From Pseudanabaena minima (GTDB lineage: Bacteria; Cyanobacteriota; Cyanobacteriia; Pseudanabaenales; Pseudanabaenaceae): 64,000 bases of DNA. The translations under genes were made by a program, and so were the position numbers. Below the pieces are notes generated by a model that saw only the letters and a program-made list of their open reading frames with translations, was not told the DNA's origin and searched no databases. The stretch lies in the NCBI RefSeq assembly GCF_051131155.1, contig NZ_CP159508.1, positions 5,146,001-5,210,000 on the forward strand. Direction: 5' to 3'. This document shows positions 8,259 to 18,228 of the stretch, in pieces (positions within the stretch are counted from its first letter, which is position 1; each line of letters begins with the position of its first letter).

Positions 8259-10133
8259 ATGTTGCGTTGGAATCTCAGTACCAAAGTTGTTGTGGCTTAC
8301 TCAGGATTAATAGCCTTGATGGCGGGGGCACTTACTACCACTCTTTACTGGCAATTTCGGACAGCCCATCAGCAAGCAATGCACGATCGCCTATTAGATT
8401 TGCTGAGTTTGACAGTACCGCTAATTGACAGTGACTATCATTCACTCACCTTAACCTCCAAGGATAAAGATAAACCTTACTATACGATTAATCTCAAACA
8501 CATCCAAACGGTTCAAGCTACTACTAAAGGGGTCGAACGCATTTATACTCTGCGTCCTCAAGGTAATGGTCAATTCAACATTGTGTTAAATTACGATCCC
8601 AACTCTAAACAATCAGTATTGGTAGGAGAGAGTCTAAAAGAATTAACGCCAATCCTTTTAAAAGAAGGTGCAACCCTATCTCAACCCAAAGTTGAGAAGT
8701 ATTTGTTAAAGAATGGAGATGATAAACCTGTGTTGTACGGGTATGCACCTATCAAAGATCAATTTGGGCGCTTAGAGGGAATTTTAGCTATCGAATTAGA
8801 TGCCAGTTCTATCGTTCAAACTAAAAACCTTGGCAGAGCGATCGCCTTAGTGATTTTCTTGAGCATTTTAGCCTCAACGATCATCATCGTGCGTTGGTTG
8901 GCGCAATGGCTAATTGTCAACCGGACTCTGCGCTTAAATGAAGCTGCTAAGAAGATTGCCAATGGAGAATGGCATCAATCTTTATCAACTGAGAGTGATG
9001 ATGAATTGGGAGAGCTAGCCAAGTCTTTTAATGATATGGCGCAACAACTGGAAAGCTCATTTCTCAAGTTGGGAGAATATTCCCAAACCCTAGAGCAGAA
9101 AGTGGAAGAACGCACTCAGGAACTCTCTCAGACTTTAGTTCACCTTCAAACGACCCAAGCCGAATTAATTCAATCAGAAAAAATGGCAGCGCTAGGACAG
9201 CTCACGGCTAGCGTAGCCCATGAAGTCAACACACCTTTAGGAGTGATTCGTAGTGCCACAGGCAATATTATCACTGCTTTGAATATTTTACTGCCCCAAT
9301 TGCCAGTGTTGATGCAGCGCCTAAATCCTACACAACAAGCTGCTTTTATCGCTTTGGTAAATACTTCACTTCAGCAACAGCGGTCTCTGTCAACCAAAGA
9401 AGAACGACAACTACGGCGACGATTGCAAACAGAACTGGATGCTTTGGGGCTGGTTGAGTTCCAAGAGATCGCTATTCAACTTACCCTCCTGCGGATAGAA
9501 ACTTCTCTAGAATCCTATCAGCCCCTTTTTGAAGCTCCTGATTGCGATGAAATTTTGCAAGTCGCTTATAAGCTAGTGCAACAAAGTCAGAATGCCATTA
9601 GCATTCAACAGGAAGTTGATCGCGCCGCAAAGATTGTTTTTGCACTCAAAACCTATAGCCATCGCAGCAGTGAAGCTGGGGAGAAAAGCCTGATCCAAAT
9701 TAGCGATGGCATCGAAATTGCCTTAACGCTATATCAAAATTGCTTGAAGCAAGGAATAGAGGTGATTCGTAAATATGAGCCAGTCCCTGATCTTCTCTGT
9801 GACCCAGATGCGCTTACGCAGGTGTGGGTTAATTTAATTGACAATGCTATTTATGCGATCGGTAAAACGGGGACTCTAGAAATAGCGATCGCCACGCAAG
9901 CAGGACAAGTGGTCGTGGAAATTACAAATTCGGGCGCTGCAATTCCCGAAGAAGTCATGCCTCGACTATTTGAGCCATTTTTTACGACTAAACCGAGAGG
10001 TGAAGGCAGTGGACTGGGTTTAGATATTGTGCACCAAATCGTGCAGAAACATGGTGGTAGTATTTATGTTAGAAATCAATGCGGAGGGGTCACATTTTCG
10101 GTTATTATTCCTTTATCTGAATATACAAACTAG
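8259..10133 (+). CDS. Membrane sensor histidine kinase with HAMP
   Basis: 624 residues. ATG 8259 has a Shine-Dalgarno-like AGGGAG at 8247-8252. TM1 about 8-32, a periplasmic sensor of about 165 residues (single-Cache size), TM2 (AIALVIFLSILASTIIIVRW), HAMP (NEAAKKIANGEWHQ, DDELGELAKSFNDMAQQLE), coiled coil, HisKA with His321 (VAHEVNTPLG), long helical insert, N-box NLIDNAIYAIG and G2 GEGSGLGL. The G1 box reads ITNSGAAIP. The sensor differs from that of 2487-4694 while the transmitter is almost the same at DNA level, which points to module duplication or gene conversion. The upstream SBP is a likely partner and the REC-kinase genes downstream are candidate phosphotransfer partners. Confidence 0.93.
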   Translation: MLRWNLSTKVVVAYSGLIALMAGALTTTLYWQFRTAHQQAMHDRLLDLLSLTVPLIDSDYHSLTLTSKDKDKPYYTINLKHIQTVQATTKGVERIYTLRPQGNGQFNIVLNYDPNSKQSVLVGESLKELTPILLKEGATLSQPKVEKYLLKNGDDKPVLYGYAPIKDQFGRLEGILAIELDASSIVQTKNLGRAIALVIFLSILASTIIIVRWLAQWLIVNRTLRLNEAAKKIANGEWHQSLSTESDDELGELAKSFNDMAQQLESSFLKLGEYSQTLEQKVEERTQELSQTLVHLQTTQAELIQSEKMAALGQLTASVAHEVNTPLGVIRSATGNIITALNILLPQLPVLMQRLNPTQQAAFIALVNTSLQQQRSLSTKEERQLRRRLQTELDALGLVEFQEIAIQLTLLRIETSLESYQPLFEAPDCDEILQVAYKLVQQSQNAISIQQEVDRAAKIVFALKTYSHRSSEAGEKSLIQISDGIEIALTLYQNCLKQGIEVIRKYEPVPDLLCDPDALTQVWVNLIDNAIYAIGKTGTLEIAIATQAGQVVVEITNSGAAIPEEVMPRLFEPFFTTKPRGEGSGLGLDIVHQIVQKHGGSIYVRNQCGGVTFSVIIPLSEYTN

Positions 10134-10222
10134 CGATCTGGAATTAAGCCCAATGTAAATCTAAATTAAAGAACTAACGGATTTTAAGTTCCGAGTAATA
10201 TCCATTCTAACCGTAGAAACTG

Positions 10223-11599
10223 ATGACGAATAAACTGACTATTATTTGTGTTGATGATGAACGCAATATTCTGCTGATGCTGAGAAATCAGTTAATGCAT
10301 TTTTTCTTAGATTGCAAGATTGAAATTGCCGAAAGTGGAGATGAAGCACTAGAAGTTATTGAGGAGATATTATCTAACGGGGGGGATGTTGCTCTATAGC
10401 AATCCTAAATGGTTTGTGGAAGGACACCCCTTCGGGGTGTCCTTCCACAAACAAAAAAAATCCACAAATGATATAGGACTGCTATAGTAATTGCCGACCA
10501 AATCATGCCGAAGATGAAAGGAGATGAGTTTTTGATCGAACTCCATAATCGTCATCCTGAGATCCTAAAGGTGATGCTAACAGGACAAGCCAATGTTGAA
10601 GATATTGGCAATGTCGTCAATCGCGGAAATCTCTATCGTTTTATATCTAAACCTTGGAACGAAACAGATTTGAGGTTAACAGTAGTAGAGGCTTTGCGGA
10701 GATTTGAACAAGAGAAACAACTTGCCAAACATCAGTTAGCCCTTGAGCAAACTAATCTAGAACTAATCGAGCTAAATGCAAATCTTGAGAGAGCTTATGT
10801 GGAACTCAAGAGCGTTTCTAAATTAAAAGATGAGTTTCTTGCCATGATGAGTCATGAATTACGGACACCATTCAACTCGATTTTAGGCGTGTCAGAATGT
10901 TTGCTTGAAGAAATTTATGGTCAGATCAACCCTCGTCAAAAGGAGGCGATCTCCATCATTGAAAGTAGTGGTAAACATCTTCTGAAATTGATTAATGACA
11001 TTCTATATTTCTCAAAACTTACAACAGATTTAGTGAAACTGGATATCGAATCGGTAGCGATCGCAGATTTATGTAATTCCAGTCTAGACTTTGTGAAAGA
11101 ACAGGCTCTCGCAAAGAAAATTCAAATTACGATAAACATATCCCCAGACATAGAATTCTTTGAAGCCGATCCGCTGCGGATGAGACAAGTATTAATCAAC
11201 TTACTTAATAATGCAATTAAATTCACCCCCACTGGTGGCAATGTCAGTTTGGATGTAAAGATAGATCTGCCACCGAGTAAGCTTGTAACCTCTTCTAACG
11301 TGAATAAGACATCAGATGCGTTAGAACAAATAGCTAATAATCAGGAAATATCGAATATTAACTCTTGGATTTATTTTGTAATTACTGATACTGGGCTTGG
11401 CATTGCACCTAGCGATCAAAACAGGCTATTTCAACCGTTTATACAGATTGACAGTGGGCTTAACCGTAATTACGAAGGCATAGGAATAGGGCTTGCAATA
11501 GTAAAGCAAATCGTCGAACTCCACAATGGTTATGTTGATTTGAGTAGTGAGCTTGGTCAGGGTAGTTGTTTTACTGTGGGCATACCATTTAGGAATTGA
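10223..11599 (+). pseudogene. REC-histidine kinase gene interrupted by an 88-bp element
   Basis: ATG 10223 opens a REC domain (LTIICVDDERNILLMLRNQL) that stops at TAG 10397-10399, exactly where a small element is inserted. After the element the frame resumes at GTA 10487 (VIADQIMPKMKGDEFLIEL, carrying the phospho-acceptor Asp) and continues through REC alpha5, a coiled coil and a HisKA (EFLAMMSHELRTPFNSILG) to a HATPase (NLLNNAIKFTPTGG, DTGLGIAP, GIGIGLAIV). Removing the element and one TA copy (90 bp) restores one 428-residue frame closely matching the first REC of 11743-15171. As it stands the receiver is split; the kinase part might be translated from ATG 10505, but I see no good ribosome site. 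Confidence 0.87.
10397..10484. mobile_element. MITE-like element with TA target duplication
   Basis: An 88-bp insert lies between TA 10395-10396 and TA 10485-10486. The ends are inverted (left TATAGCAATCCTAAAT, right complement TATAGCAGTCCTATAT including the TA), and the reconstructed target is CTAG, as for IS630/Tc1-mariner elements. The middle is a hairpin: GTTTGTGGAAGGACACCCC is followed by TTC and its complement (10410-10451). It has no coding capacity, so it must be mobilised in trans if active. The IS630 remnant at 46761 has a similar TATAGCAA end. Confidence 0.82.
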
Positions 11600-11742
11600 C
11601 TCACTATCAATTGCAATTCTGAGCGCTCCATCCTAAATCCAAAAGTTTTGAAAGCAATGTTAAGATCAGTTAATACAGATATTTTTGCGAATATGCCAAG
11701 AATAAATTTTGCCAATTTTGACTTTGGTGATAGATAAACACA

Positions 11743-14700
11743 ATGAGCAAACCAACTATCCTTTGTGTTGATGACGAACGCAATGTTCTCCTCAGCATTA
11801 GGACTCAATTAATGCGGTGCTTTCCTGATTTTATGGTTGAAATTGCGGAGAGTGCTGAAGAAGCCTTAGAAGTTGTTGAGGATCTGATCGATAGTGGTCA
11901 CGAACTTCCCCTCGTCATTGCCGATCAGATTATGCCCAACATGAGAGGTGATCAGTTTTTGATCGAACTTCATGATCGCTATCCTAAGATCCTTAAGGTA
12001 ATGCTGACGGGGCAAGCCCGCGCCGAAGATGTCGGCAATGTCGTCAATCGTGGCAACCTTTATCGGTTTATGTCCAAGCCTTGGAATGAGAATGATCTCC
12101 AGCTAACTGTATCTGAAGCTTTGCGAAGTTATAAAAAAGATCGCACCATCGAAGAGCAGTATTTAGCCCTCGAACAATCCAAATTAGAACTAGAGAGACT
12201 TAATGCCAACCTAGAAAAGCAAGTACAAGAACGTACGCAACAACTGCGACTGAGTGAAGAACACTATCGCATTCTTTCAGAAATAAGCCCTGTGGGGATC
12301 TTTCGCAACGATGCTAATGGAAATTGTACCTATGCCAATGCTAAAACCCTCGAAATCACTGGACTTTCTACTGAAGAAAATTTAGGTGATGGCTGGGGTA
12401 AAAATTTACATCCCGATGATCGCGCTTGGATGTATGCTGCTTGGGCAAACTTTGTCGAACAGTCAAATCTTGGGCATAAGGTCGATTATTGCCTTGAGCA
12501 TCGGTATGTCAATCATGATGGGGCAGTCAGGTGGGGGGTTGTGCAAGCCGTTCCCGAACGCAATGCCAATGGTGATGTCGTGGGCTTTGTCGGCACAGTA
12601 TCAGATATTAGTGATCGCAAACAGAACGAAGAATTATTGAGGCTAAGCGAACAAAAACAAAGAGCCTTGATCGAGGCTTTACCCGATCTAGTGATGCGGG
12701 TTAGTCGAGAAGGTTTTTATCTTGATTTTTACGCGACCAGTACCTTCAACATAATTGGCAAAACTGGAGACTTTATCGGTACTCATATAAATGACTCCCT
12801 CCCTCCCGATTTAGCCACAAGACGGATGAAGGCGATTCATAATGCTTTAGCCACCAAGGAAATACAAATATACGAGCAAGAAATTTTAGTTGAGGGGATT
12901 TTACAAATCGAAGAATGTCGGGTGGTAGCTTGTGGAGAGGATGAAGTTCTGATCGTGGGTCGTGATATTAGCGATCGCAAACGCTCAGAAAAAGCGTTGC
13001 GAGAAAGCGAATCCCATAAAGCCGCCATAATTCGTGCTTTGCCCGATCTAATCATGCGAATTCATAAAGATGGAACCTATCTTGAATTCCATAGTACAGA
13101 GAGTTTTAATGTTTTGGGGAAAGCTGAAGACTTTGTTGGGAATCGTCAAGATAAGAATTTATTTCCTAATGTAGCTGAACAAAGAATGAAGATGATTAAC
13201 ACGGCTCTAGAAACTGGGGATATTCAAATATACGAGCAAGAGATATGGGTGGCTGGAAAGCTGCAAACCGAAGAGGTGAGGATTGTCCCCTATACGGAGG
13301 ATGAAGTTTTGCTTTTAGTCAGAGATATAAGCGATCGCAAGCAATCAGAATTAGCACTCCAAAGTTTATTGGAAGGTACTGCTTCAGTTACTGGACAAGA
13401 ATTTTTCCCAGAATTAGTTAAGCATATTGCGATCGCCCTTGATGTTTCCAATGTCTTCATCACTAAGTTGGTTGGCGAAAATCTAGAAACTGTAGCGTGG
13501 TATGCTGACAATCAGATTCAGCCAAATCTTACTTATCCAATTGCTTATACTCCCTGCGGAGCGACTTTTCGCGAAGGAATCTACTACTGTTCTTCTGGAG
13601 TAAAACAGCTATTTCCTCTTGATGAGGATTTGGTGAAAATGGGTGTAGATAATTATATAGGGGTCGCATTACAAAATTCGGCAGATGAAAAGATCGGGGT
13701 GATTTGTGTGCTAAATCATCAACCATTAGCTAATCCAACACGAGCCGAACTATTACTGCGTATCTTTGGGGCGCGAGCATCTGCCGAATTAGAGAGAATG
13801 CAGGTATTTGAGGATTTGCAAATATTGAATACAGAGCTAGAGCAACGTGTACAGGAACGAACAAAGGAACTATCAAAAGCACGTAATTTTCTCGAAGCAA
13901 TTATTGAAAATTTACCTGTGGCTCTATTTGTTAAAAATGGGAAAGAAGAAAGATTTGGTGAATTTTTACTATGGAATAATACCTGCGAACTCATGTTCGG
14001 TTCTAGTAAAGAGCAAGCACTTGGCAACTCTGTCTATAATTTTTTCCCAAAAGAAAAATCTGATTTCTTTAATGAGAAAGACCGATCATCATTTGCACTT
14101 GGTAAAATTGAAGATATTCCTGAAGAACCAATTGACAGTTTGACTTTGGGGCGCAGAATTCTTCATACAATTAAAGTCCCTATATTCGATGAGCATGGGA
14201 AACCTGATTATTTGATCTGTATTTCTGAGGATATTAGCGATCGCAAAGCTACAGAACTAGAACGCGATCAACTTCTCCAAGAACTATCTCAACTCAATAA
14301 AAGCCTCGAACTGCGTGTCGAAGAACGAACTGCTGAACTTGTAAACGCCCAAGAGCGAATCATTGCCCAAGAAAAACTTGCCTCTCTCGGCACGCTCACG
14401 GCGGGTATAGCCCATGAGCTGCGTAATCCTCTTAACTTTGTCACAAACTACGCACTAGGTTCAATTGAACTCAGTCAAGAATTGTTAGAAGCGATTGAAC
14501 CTTTGCGCCTTTCTTTCGATTTTGAGACTTCAGATCTGGTCGAGACATTAATCGCCGATATCCAAGAAAATGCCATGACGATTCGTAATCATAGCCAAAG
14601 AGCTGAAAATATTATCTTCAACATGATGCAACATGCTCGTACTGATGAGGCAAAAGCAAGCCCGCGACCAACTCAAATTAATGATTTACTCGACCAATCC

Positions 14701-15171
14701 TTAAAGTTGGCGTATCACAGTAAAAAAATACAAAATAGCAATTTTGACATCACGTTTCAGACCGACTATACCGCTGACTTGGAATTAGTTGATCTAGTCA
14801 CGGGATCTATGAGTAGAGCATTCATTAATCTCATTGATAATGCCTATGATGCCATGCGTCACCAAAAGAATCTTCTAGATCTCTCCAAAGGCGCAGAAAA
14901 ATATCGTCCTACGCTCAGCCTTTCGACGCGCAGTCTCGGCGATCGCGTCGAGATTAGGATTCGTGACAATGGCTGTGGGATTGCCCCTGAGATCCAAAAC
15001 AAGCTCTTAGACCCTTTCTTTACAACTAAACCTCCTGGAGAGGGCACTGGGCTAGGACTTTTCCTTACTCACGATATAATCGTTAAGCAACATAAAGGTA
15101 CTTTAATGATTAATCCAATTGCTAGTCAATTTACTGAAATAATTGTTACCATACCTTACAGATATACTTAA
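11743..15171 (+). CDS. REC-PAS(x3)-GAF-PAS histidine kinase
   Basis: 1142 residues. N-terminal receiver (about 4-125) with acidic pair Asp10/Asp11 and phospho-acceptor Asp61 (VIADQIMP), then a coiled coil, a PAS at about 178-300 (ISPVGIFRNDANG), two related PAS-like units at 310-425 and 430-545 (each ending in DISDRK), a GAF at about 550-690, another PAS at 715-840, coiled coil, HisKA with His891 (AGIAHELRNPLNFV) and HATPase (NLIDNAYDAM, RDNGCGIAP, GEGTGLGLFL). No membrane segment, so it is cytoplasmic and probably receives phosphate from the membrane kinases upstream. The PAS/GAF series is closely paralogous to 37145-42181. The start fits the paralogue N-termini (MSKPTILCVDDE). Confidence 0.93.
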   Translation: MSKPTILCVDDERNVLLSIRTQLMRCFPDFMVEIAESAEEALEVVEDLIDSGHELPLVIADQIMPNMRGDQFLIELHDRYPKILKVMLTGQARAEDVGNVVNRGNLYRFMSKPWNENDLQLTVSEALRSYKKDRTIEEQYLALEQSKLELERLNANLEKQVQERTQQLRLSEEHYRILSEISPVGIFRNDANGNCTYANAKTLEITGLSTEENLGDGWGKNLHPDDRAWMYAAWANFVEQSNLGHKVDYCLEHRYVNHDGAVRWGVVQAVPERNANGDVVGFVGTVSDISDRKQNEELLRLSEQKQRALIEALPDLVMRVSREGFYLDFYATSTFNIIGKTGDFIGTHINDSLPPDLATRRMKAIHNALATKEIQIYEQEILVEGILQIEECRVVACGEDEVLIVGRDISDRKRSEKALRESESHKAAIIRALPDLIMRIHKDGTYLEFHSTESFNVLGKAEDFVGNRQDKNLFPNVAEQRMKMINTALETGDIQIYEQEIWVAGKLQTEEVRIVPYTEDEVLLLVRDISDRKQSELALQSLLEGTASVTGQEFFPELVKHIAIALDVSNVFITKLVGENLETVAWYADNQIQPNLTYPIAYTPCGATFREGIYYCSSGVKQLFPLDEDLVKMGVDNYIGVALQNSADEKIGVICVLNHQPLANPTRAELLLRIFGARASAELERMQVFEDLQILNTELEQRVQERTKELSKARNFLEAIIENLPVALFVKNGKEERFGEFLLWNNTCELMFGSSKEQALGNSVYNFFPKEKSDFFNEKDRSSFALGKIEDIPEEPIDSLTLGRRILHTIKVPIFDEHGKPDYLICISEDISDRKATELERDQLLQELSQLNKSLELRVEERTAELVNAQERIIAQEKLASLGTLTAGIAHELRNPLNFVTNYALGSIELSQELLEAIEPLRLSFDFETSDLVETLIADIQENAMTIRNHSQRAENIIFNMMQHARTDEAKASPRPTQINDLLDQSLKLAYHSKKIQNSNFDITFQTDYTADLELVDLVTGSMSRAFINLIDNAYDAMRHQKNLLDLSKGAEKYRPTLSLSTRSLGDRVEIRIRDNGCGIAPEIQNKLLDPFFTTKPPGEGTGLGLFLTHDIIVKQHKGTLMINPIASQFTEIIVTIPYRYT

Positions 15172-15244
15172 AAAATAAGATCCTAATTCCAAATCAGAAT
15201 AATTCATGTATTGGTATTAAGAATACCTACGCCAAAACTCAACT

Positions 15245-16804
15245 ATGAAAGAAGGGACAAATTTAGTATTAGTCGTTGATGATGAGTTTGAAATTCAACG
15301 CCTGTTTAAGCAAATATTTAGAAAAAGAATTCGGAATGGAGAGCTAAGTTTTCAATTTGCTCAAAATGGGGTGGAAGCATTAGAGATTCTAAGGGAATCC
15401 AATTCGATCGACATGATCTTGACCGATATTCAGATGCCAAAAATGGATGGATTAACGTTATTGACAAACTTGGCAGAGTTTGAATGCCCGCTGAAAGCCG
15501 TAGTTATTTCTGCATTTGGCGACATGAAGAACATTCGTACAGCGATGAATCGGGGAGCCTTTGACTTTCTGATGAAACCCATTGATTTTGAAGATTTAGA
15601 AATTACAATTAACAAAACTTTGGCATTTGTGCATGATTTGAGAGCGCAAAAGCAAAAGCTACAATCAACTCTGGATCGACTGCATAGCTTAGTTTTCTAT
15701 GATCAACTGACAGGCTTAAGCAATCGCTATGGACTGTTGCAAAAAATTGCTAAAAGTATGGAATTAAAGCGAACTAAAGGCATAGATTTCGCTTTATTAA
15801 AGTTAGATGTAGAACGCTATCCCATCATTAAGTCTGGGTTTGGTCATACGCTTAGCGATCGCCTCTTAGTTGAAATTGCTCACCGATTGGGAGACTGGGA
15901 TATTTCATCTAAGGTCGTGGCTCGATTAGAAAGCAATGAATTTGCGATATTGCTACAGGATGTTAAAAATTTATCTGTCATTGAAAACTACATTGAACAA
16001 CTTCATCAGCTTTTCAATCTTCCTGTTCAACTTGACGAGATTACCGTATCATCAAAAACTCGTATAGGTGCAGTCACTAGTGATTTAGAAGATAGTCAAC
16101 CAGAAGACTATTTGAGAGCGGCTGACACTGCCTTCGACTATGCAAGAAATGGTAGGGAGCGTACGATTTTCTTTGATGATAGTATGCAACTGAAGGCTAT
16201 TCATCGAGTAAACCTTGAAGTTAATTTGCAAGAAGCGATAGAATCTAAGCAAATCCTTGTGTTTTATCAGCCAATTTTCTCATTGCAAACAGGTAAGATT
16301 AAAGGCTTTGAAGCTTTGGCGCGCTGGCTAACCCCAAATAAGAGATGGATTTCACCCTTAGAGTTTATTCCATTGGCAGAAGAAACAGGTTTGATTGTTC
16401 CATTAGGGCGTTTTCTTTTGTCAGAAGCTTGCGCTCAAATGGGGCGCTGGAAACATCAATTTCCTGACATTTGCCCTGAAAGTATTAGCGTTAATTTATC
16501 CAGTTTACAACTAACTAATTCAGAGCTATTGGAAGACATTGATCGCAGTCTCCTCTCCGCAGGCTTGAATGGGGAAAGCTTGAATTTAGAGATTACTGAG
16601 AGTGTTTTAATGGAAAATGTCAAAACTGCGATCAATGTTTTAGAGCAACTGCGGAAACGCTCTATTGGACTTTCAATTGATGATTTTGGTACAGGTTATT
16701 CTTCTCTTTCTTATCTCCAATCCTTACCCATCACTGCCCTAAAGATTGATCGTTCTTTTATTAAAGATATTGACACAGATTCAAATAGCTTAGAAATTAC
16801 GTAA
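15245..16804 (+). pseudogene. REC-GGDEF-EAL protein, 5' part, cut by an IS66-type insertion
   Basis: 519 residues remain. REC at about 8-130 with Asp61 (MILTDIQMP); GGDEF-like domain about 160-310 whose signature is degenerate (RLESNEFAIL in place of GGDEF), so cyclase activity is unlikely; EAL domain from about 335 with GFEALARWL, NLEITESVLME, DDFGTGYSSL and LKIDRSFI, the residues expected of an active c-di-GMP phosphodiesterase. The frame is cut at SLEIT by the IS66 element starting at 16801 and ends at a stop inside it. The missing C-terminal end of the EAL barrel lies at 18229-18430. The product lacks the last part of the EAL domain and is probably inactive. Confidence 0.9.
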
Positions 16805-18220
16805 TTGCTCAACCTATAGAAAACAATGATTTGAGAGGATTCAAAGCGATAAGAATGGACTCAAAAGCAGAAAAGCCTTGTCTTTTTCCAGTATTGACAA
16901 TGGAACGAACAGCCGCAAATAAGTCACGCCCCCAATCGGAGCGAAAACCATTCGTAACTTTTCTAAAAATGACACTCCAACGTAAAGCCTGTTCGCTAGA
17001 GTTATTAGTTGGCGGGATGGTGTGGTCATCCAAAAACAGAAATAAGTTTTCTCGTAATTCTAGATATCGCTTCTGTAATCTAAGTCCATCTTCTTGAGTA
17101 GGTAACAGAGCTAAAATATTGTCGAGGTCTCGATACAATCGACATCGATATTGATAACGAGTAGAGTCAGCTAAATCCGACCATCGCCTTCGCAGCACCA
17201 AAGCTCGTAGCAGCAGCTTTTTCATCCTGCCAGAGAAAATCTGGTCTCCTGCATCAATTCCATACTGACAATCTCTGAGTTGATGGGCAAGACAAACTTG
17301 CCATTCTGTCGCTGGATTGGTCTTTTGGGCGCTAAACAAATCTGATACCCACACCTCTGGTTGATGCTCTGCCATCACTTCGGCGATGACATCTGCGCCT
17401 CTAGACGGTCGGATGATATGAAAACATACTTGTTCGTTCTGAAATACCCATTCCCATTGATTTTTACCGTTTACCCTTGCACTGGTTTCGTCACTGCATA
17501 CTAGACGAGATGTTTTTAGGGCTTGGAGTATTCCTGTCACCTCCGACTCTAGTTGTCCTTTCACCCTTGTTAAGAGATTGGCGATACCTCCTTCTGATAT
17601 CTCTAAGCCAAATACTTCACTCAGCATTTGCTGCATTCTTCCATAGCTTATACCGTGACTGTATCTCATCGTTGTCACTAGGGCAGCTATTCTTTCTCCA
17701 AAGGGACTTCCTACTTCAAGTCCTACGGGTAATGCTGCGATTTGTTCCTGTCCACAATGCTCACACTTGCATCCATACCTTTCGATTCTGGTAACGATGG
17801 GCTTGATTGGTGGTATATCGATCTTGTCGTATCGTTCCAGTAATACCTGCATTGATTCAGCGATCTCTTTCCCACATTCTGCACAACTTTTTACAGTTGC
17901 TTTGAGCGTTTGGTCTGGATTTTCACTCAGTTGACGACCTCCTCCATCTCTTCCTATACTTCCTGCTCGTTTGCCTTCTGTTTCTTCTGGATTATTGATT
18001 TCCGCTTTAAATCCTTTGGCTGGTGGCAAACTTGAGTTCTTTGAAGTCTTCTTTGGTTTCTTTTCTAACTGTTTCTGTAGTTTTTGTAGTTCTTCCCATA
18101 ACTTAACTATCAAGGCTTCTTTTGCCTCGTCTGTTAGTTCTTTTAGGTTGGGTAGTTCTTTCATTTCTTTAATTTATCAGCTTTTGCCCCTTTGTCAATT
18201 TTCCTACGTTGAGCTATTAC
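16801..18220 (-). mobile_element. Insertion sequence, IS66-type, single-ORF
   Basis: 1420 bp flanked by an 8-bp duplication GAAATTAC (16793-16800 and 18221-18228). Ends are inverted: left GTAATTGCTCAAC, right complement GTAATAGCTCAAC. GTAA ends and 8-bp duplications are typical of IS66. Only the tnpC-like ORF is present. Removing the element and one duplication restores the EAL gene in frame. Confidence 0.93.
16809..18164 (-). CDS. IS66-family transposase (TnpC-like)
   Basis: 451 residues, read toward lower coordinates. N-terminal coiled coil (KLWEELQKLQKQLEKKPKK), the TSKNSSLPP motif, a zinc-binding region with CAEC and CKCEHC pairs, then the DDE core: VCSDETSARVNGKNQWEWV, VWVSDLFSA, AHQLRDCQYGI, and the C-terminal PTNNSSEQALRWSVIF containing the catalytic Glu. 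Length is slightly short for IS66 TnpC and fits the compact single-ORF group. Its start is 57 bp inside the right end of the element. No break is seen, so it may be active. Confidence 0.93.
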   Translation of the reverse strand: MKELPNLKELTDEAKEALIVKLWEELQKLQKQLEKKPKKTSKNSSLPPAKGFKAEINNPEETEGKRAGSIGRDGGGRQLSENPDQTLKATVKSCAECGKEIAESMQVLLERYDKIDIPPIKPIVTRIERYGCKCEHCGQEQIAALPVGLEVGSPFGERIAALVTTMRYSHGISYGRMQQMLSEVFGLEISEGGIANLLTRVKGQLESEVTGILQALKTSRLVCSDETSARVNGKNQWEWVFQNEQVCFHIIRPSRGADVIAEVMAEHQPEVWVSDLFSAQKTNPATEWQVCLAHQLRDCQYGIDAGDQIFSGRMKKLLLRALVLRRRWSDLADSTRYQYRCRLYRDLDNILALLPTQEDGLRLQKRYLELRENLFLFLDDHTIPPTNNSSEQALRWSVIFRKVTNGFRSDWGRDLFAAVRSIVNTGKRQGFSAFESILIALNPLKSLFSIG

Positions 18221-18228
18221 GAAATTAC

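Noticed and set aside
13847..14143. Open frame inside the REC-PAS-GAF kinase
   Set aside because: It is a shifted shadow of a conserved PAS-coding region that also appears in the paralogue at 39345.
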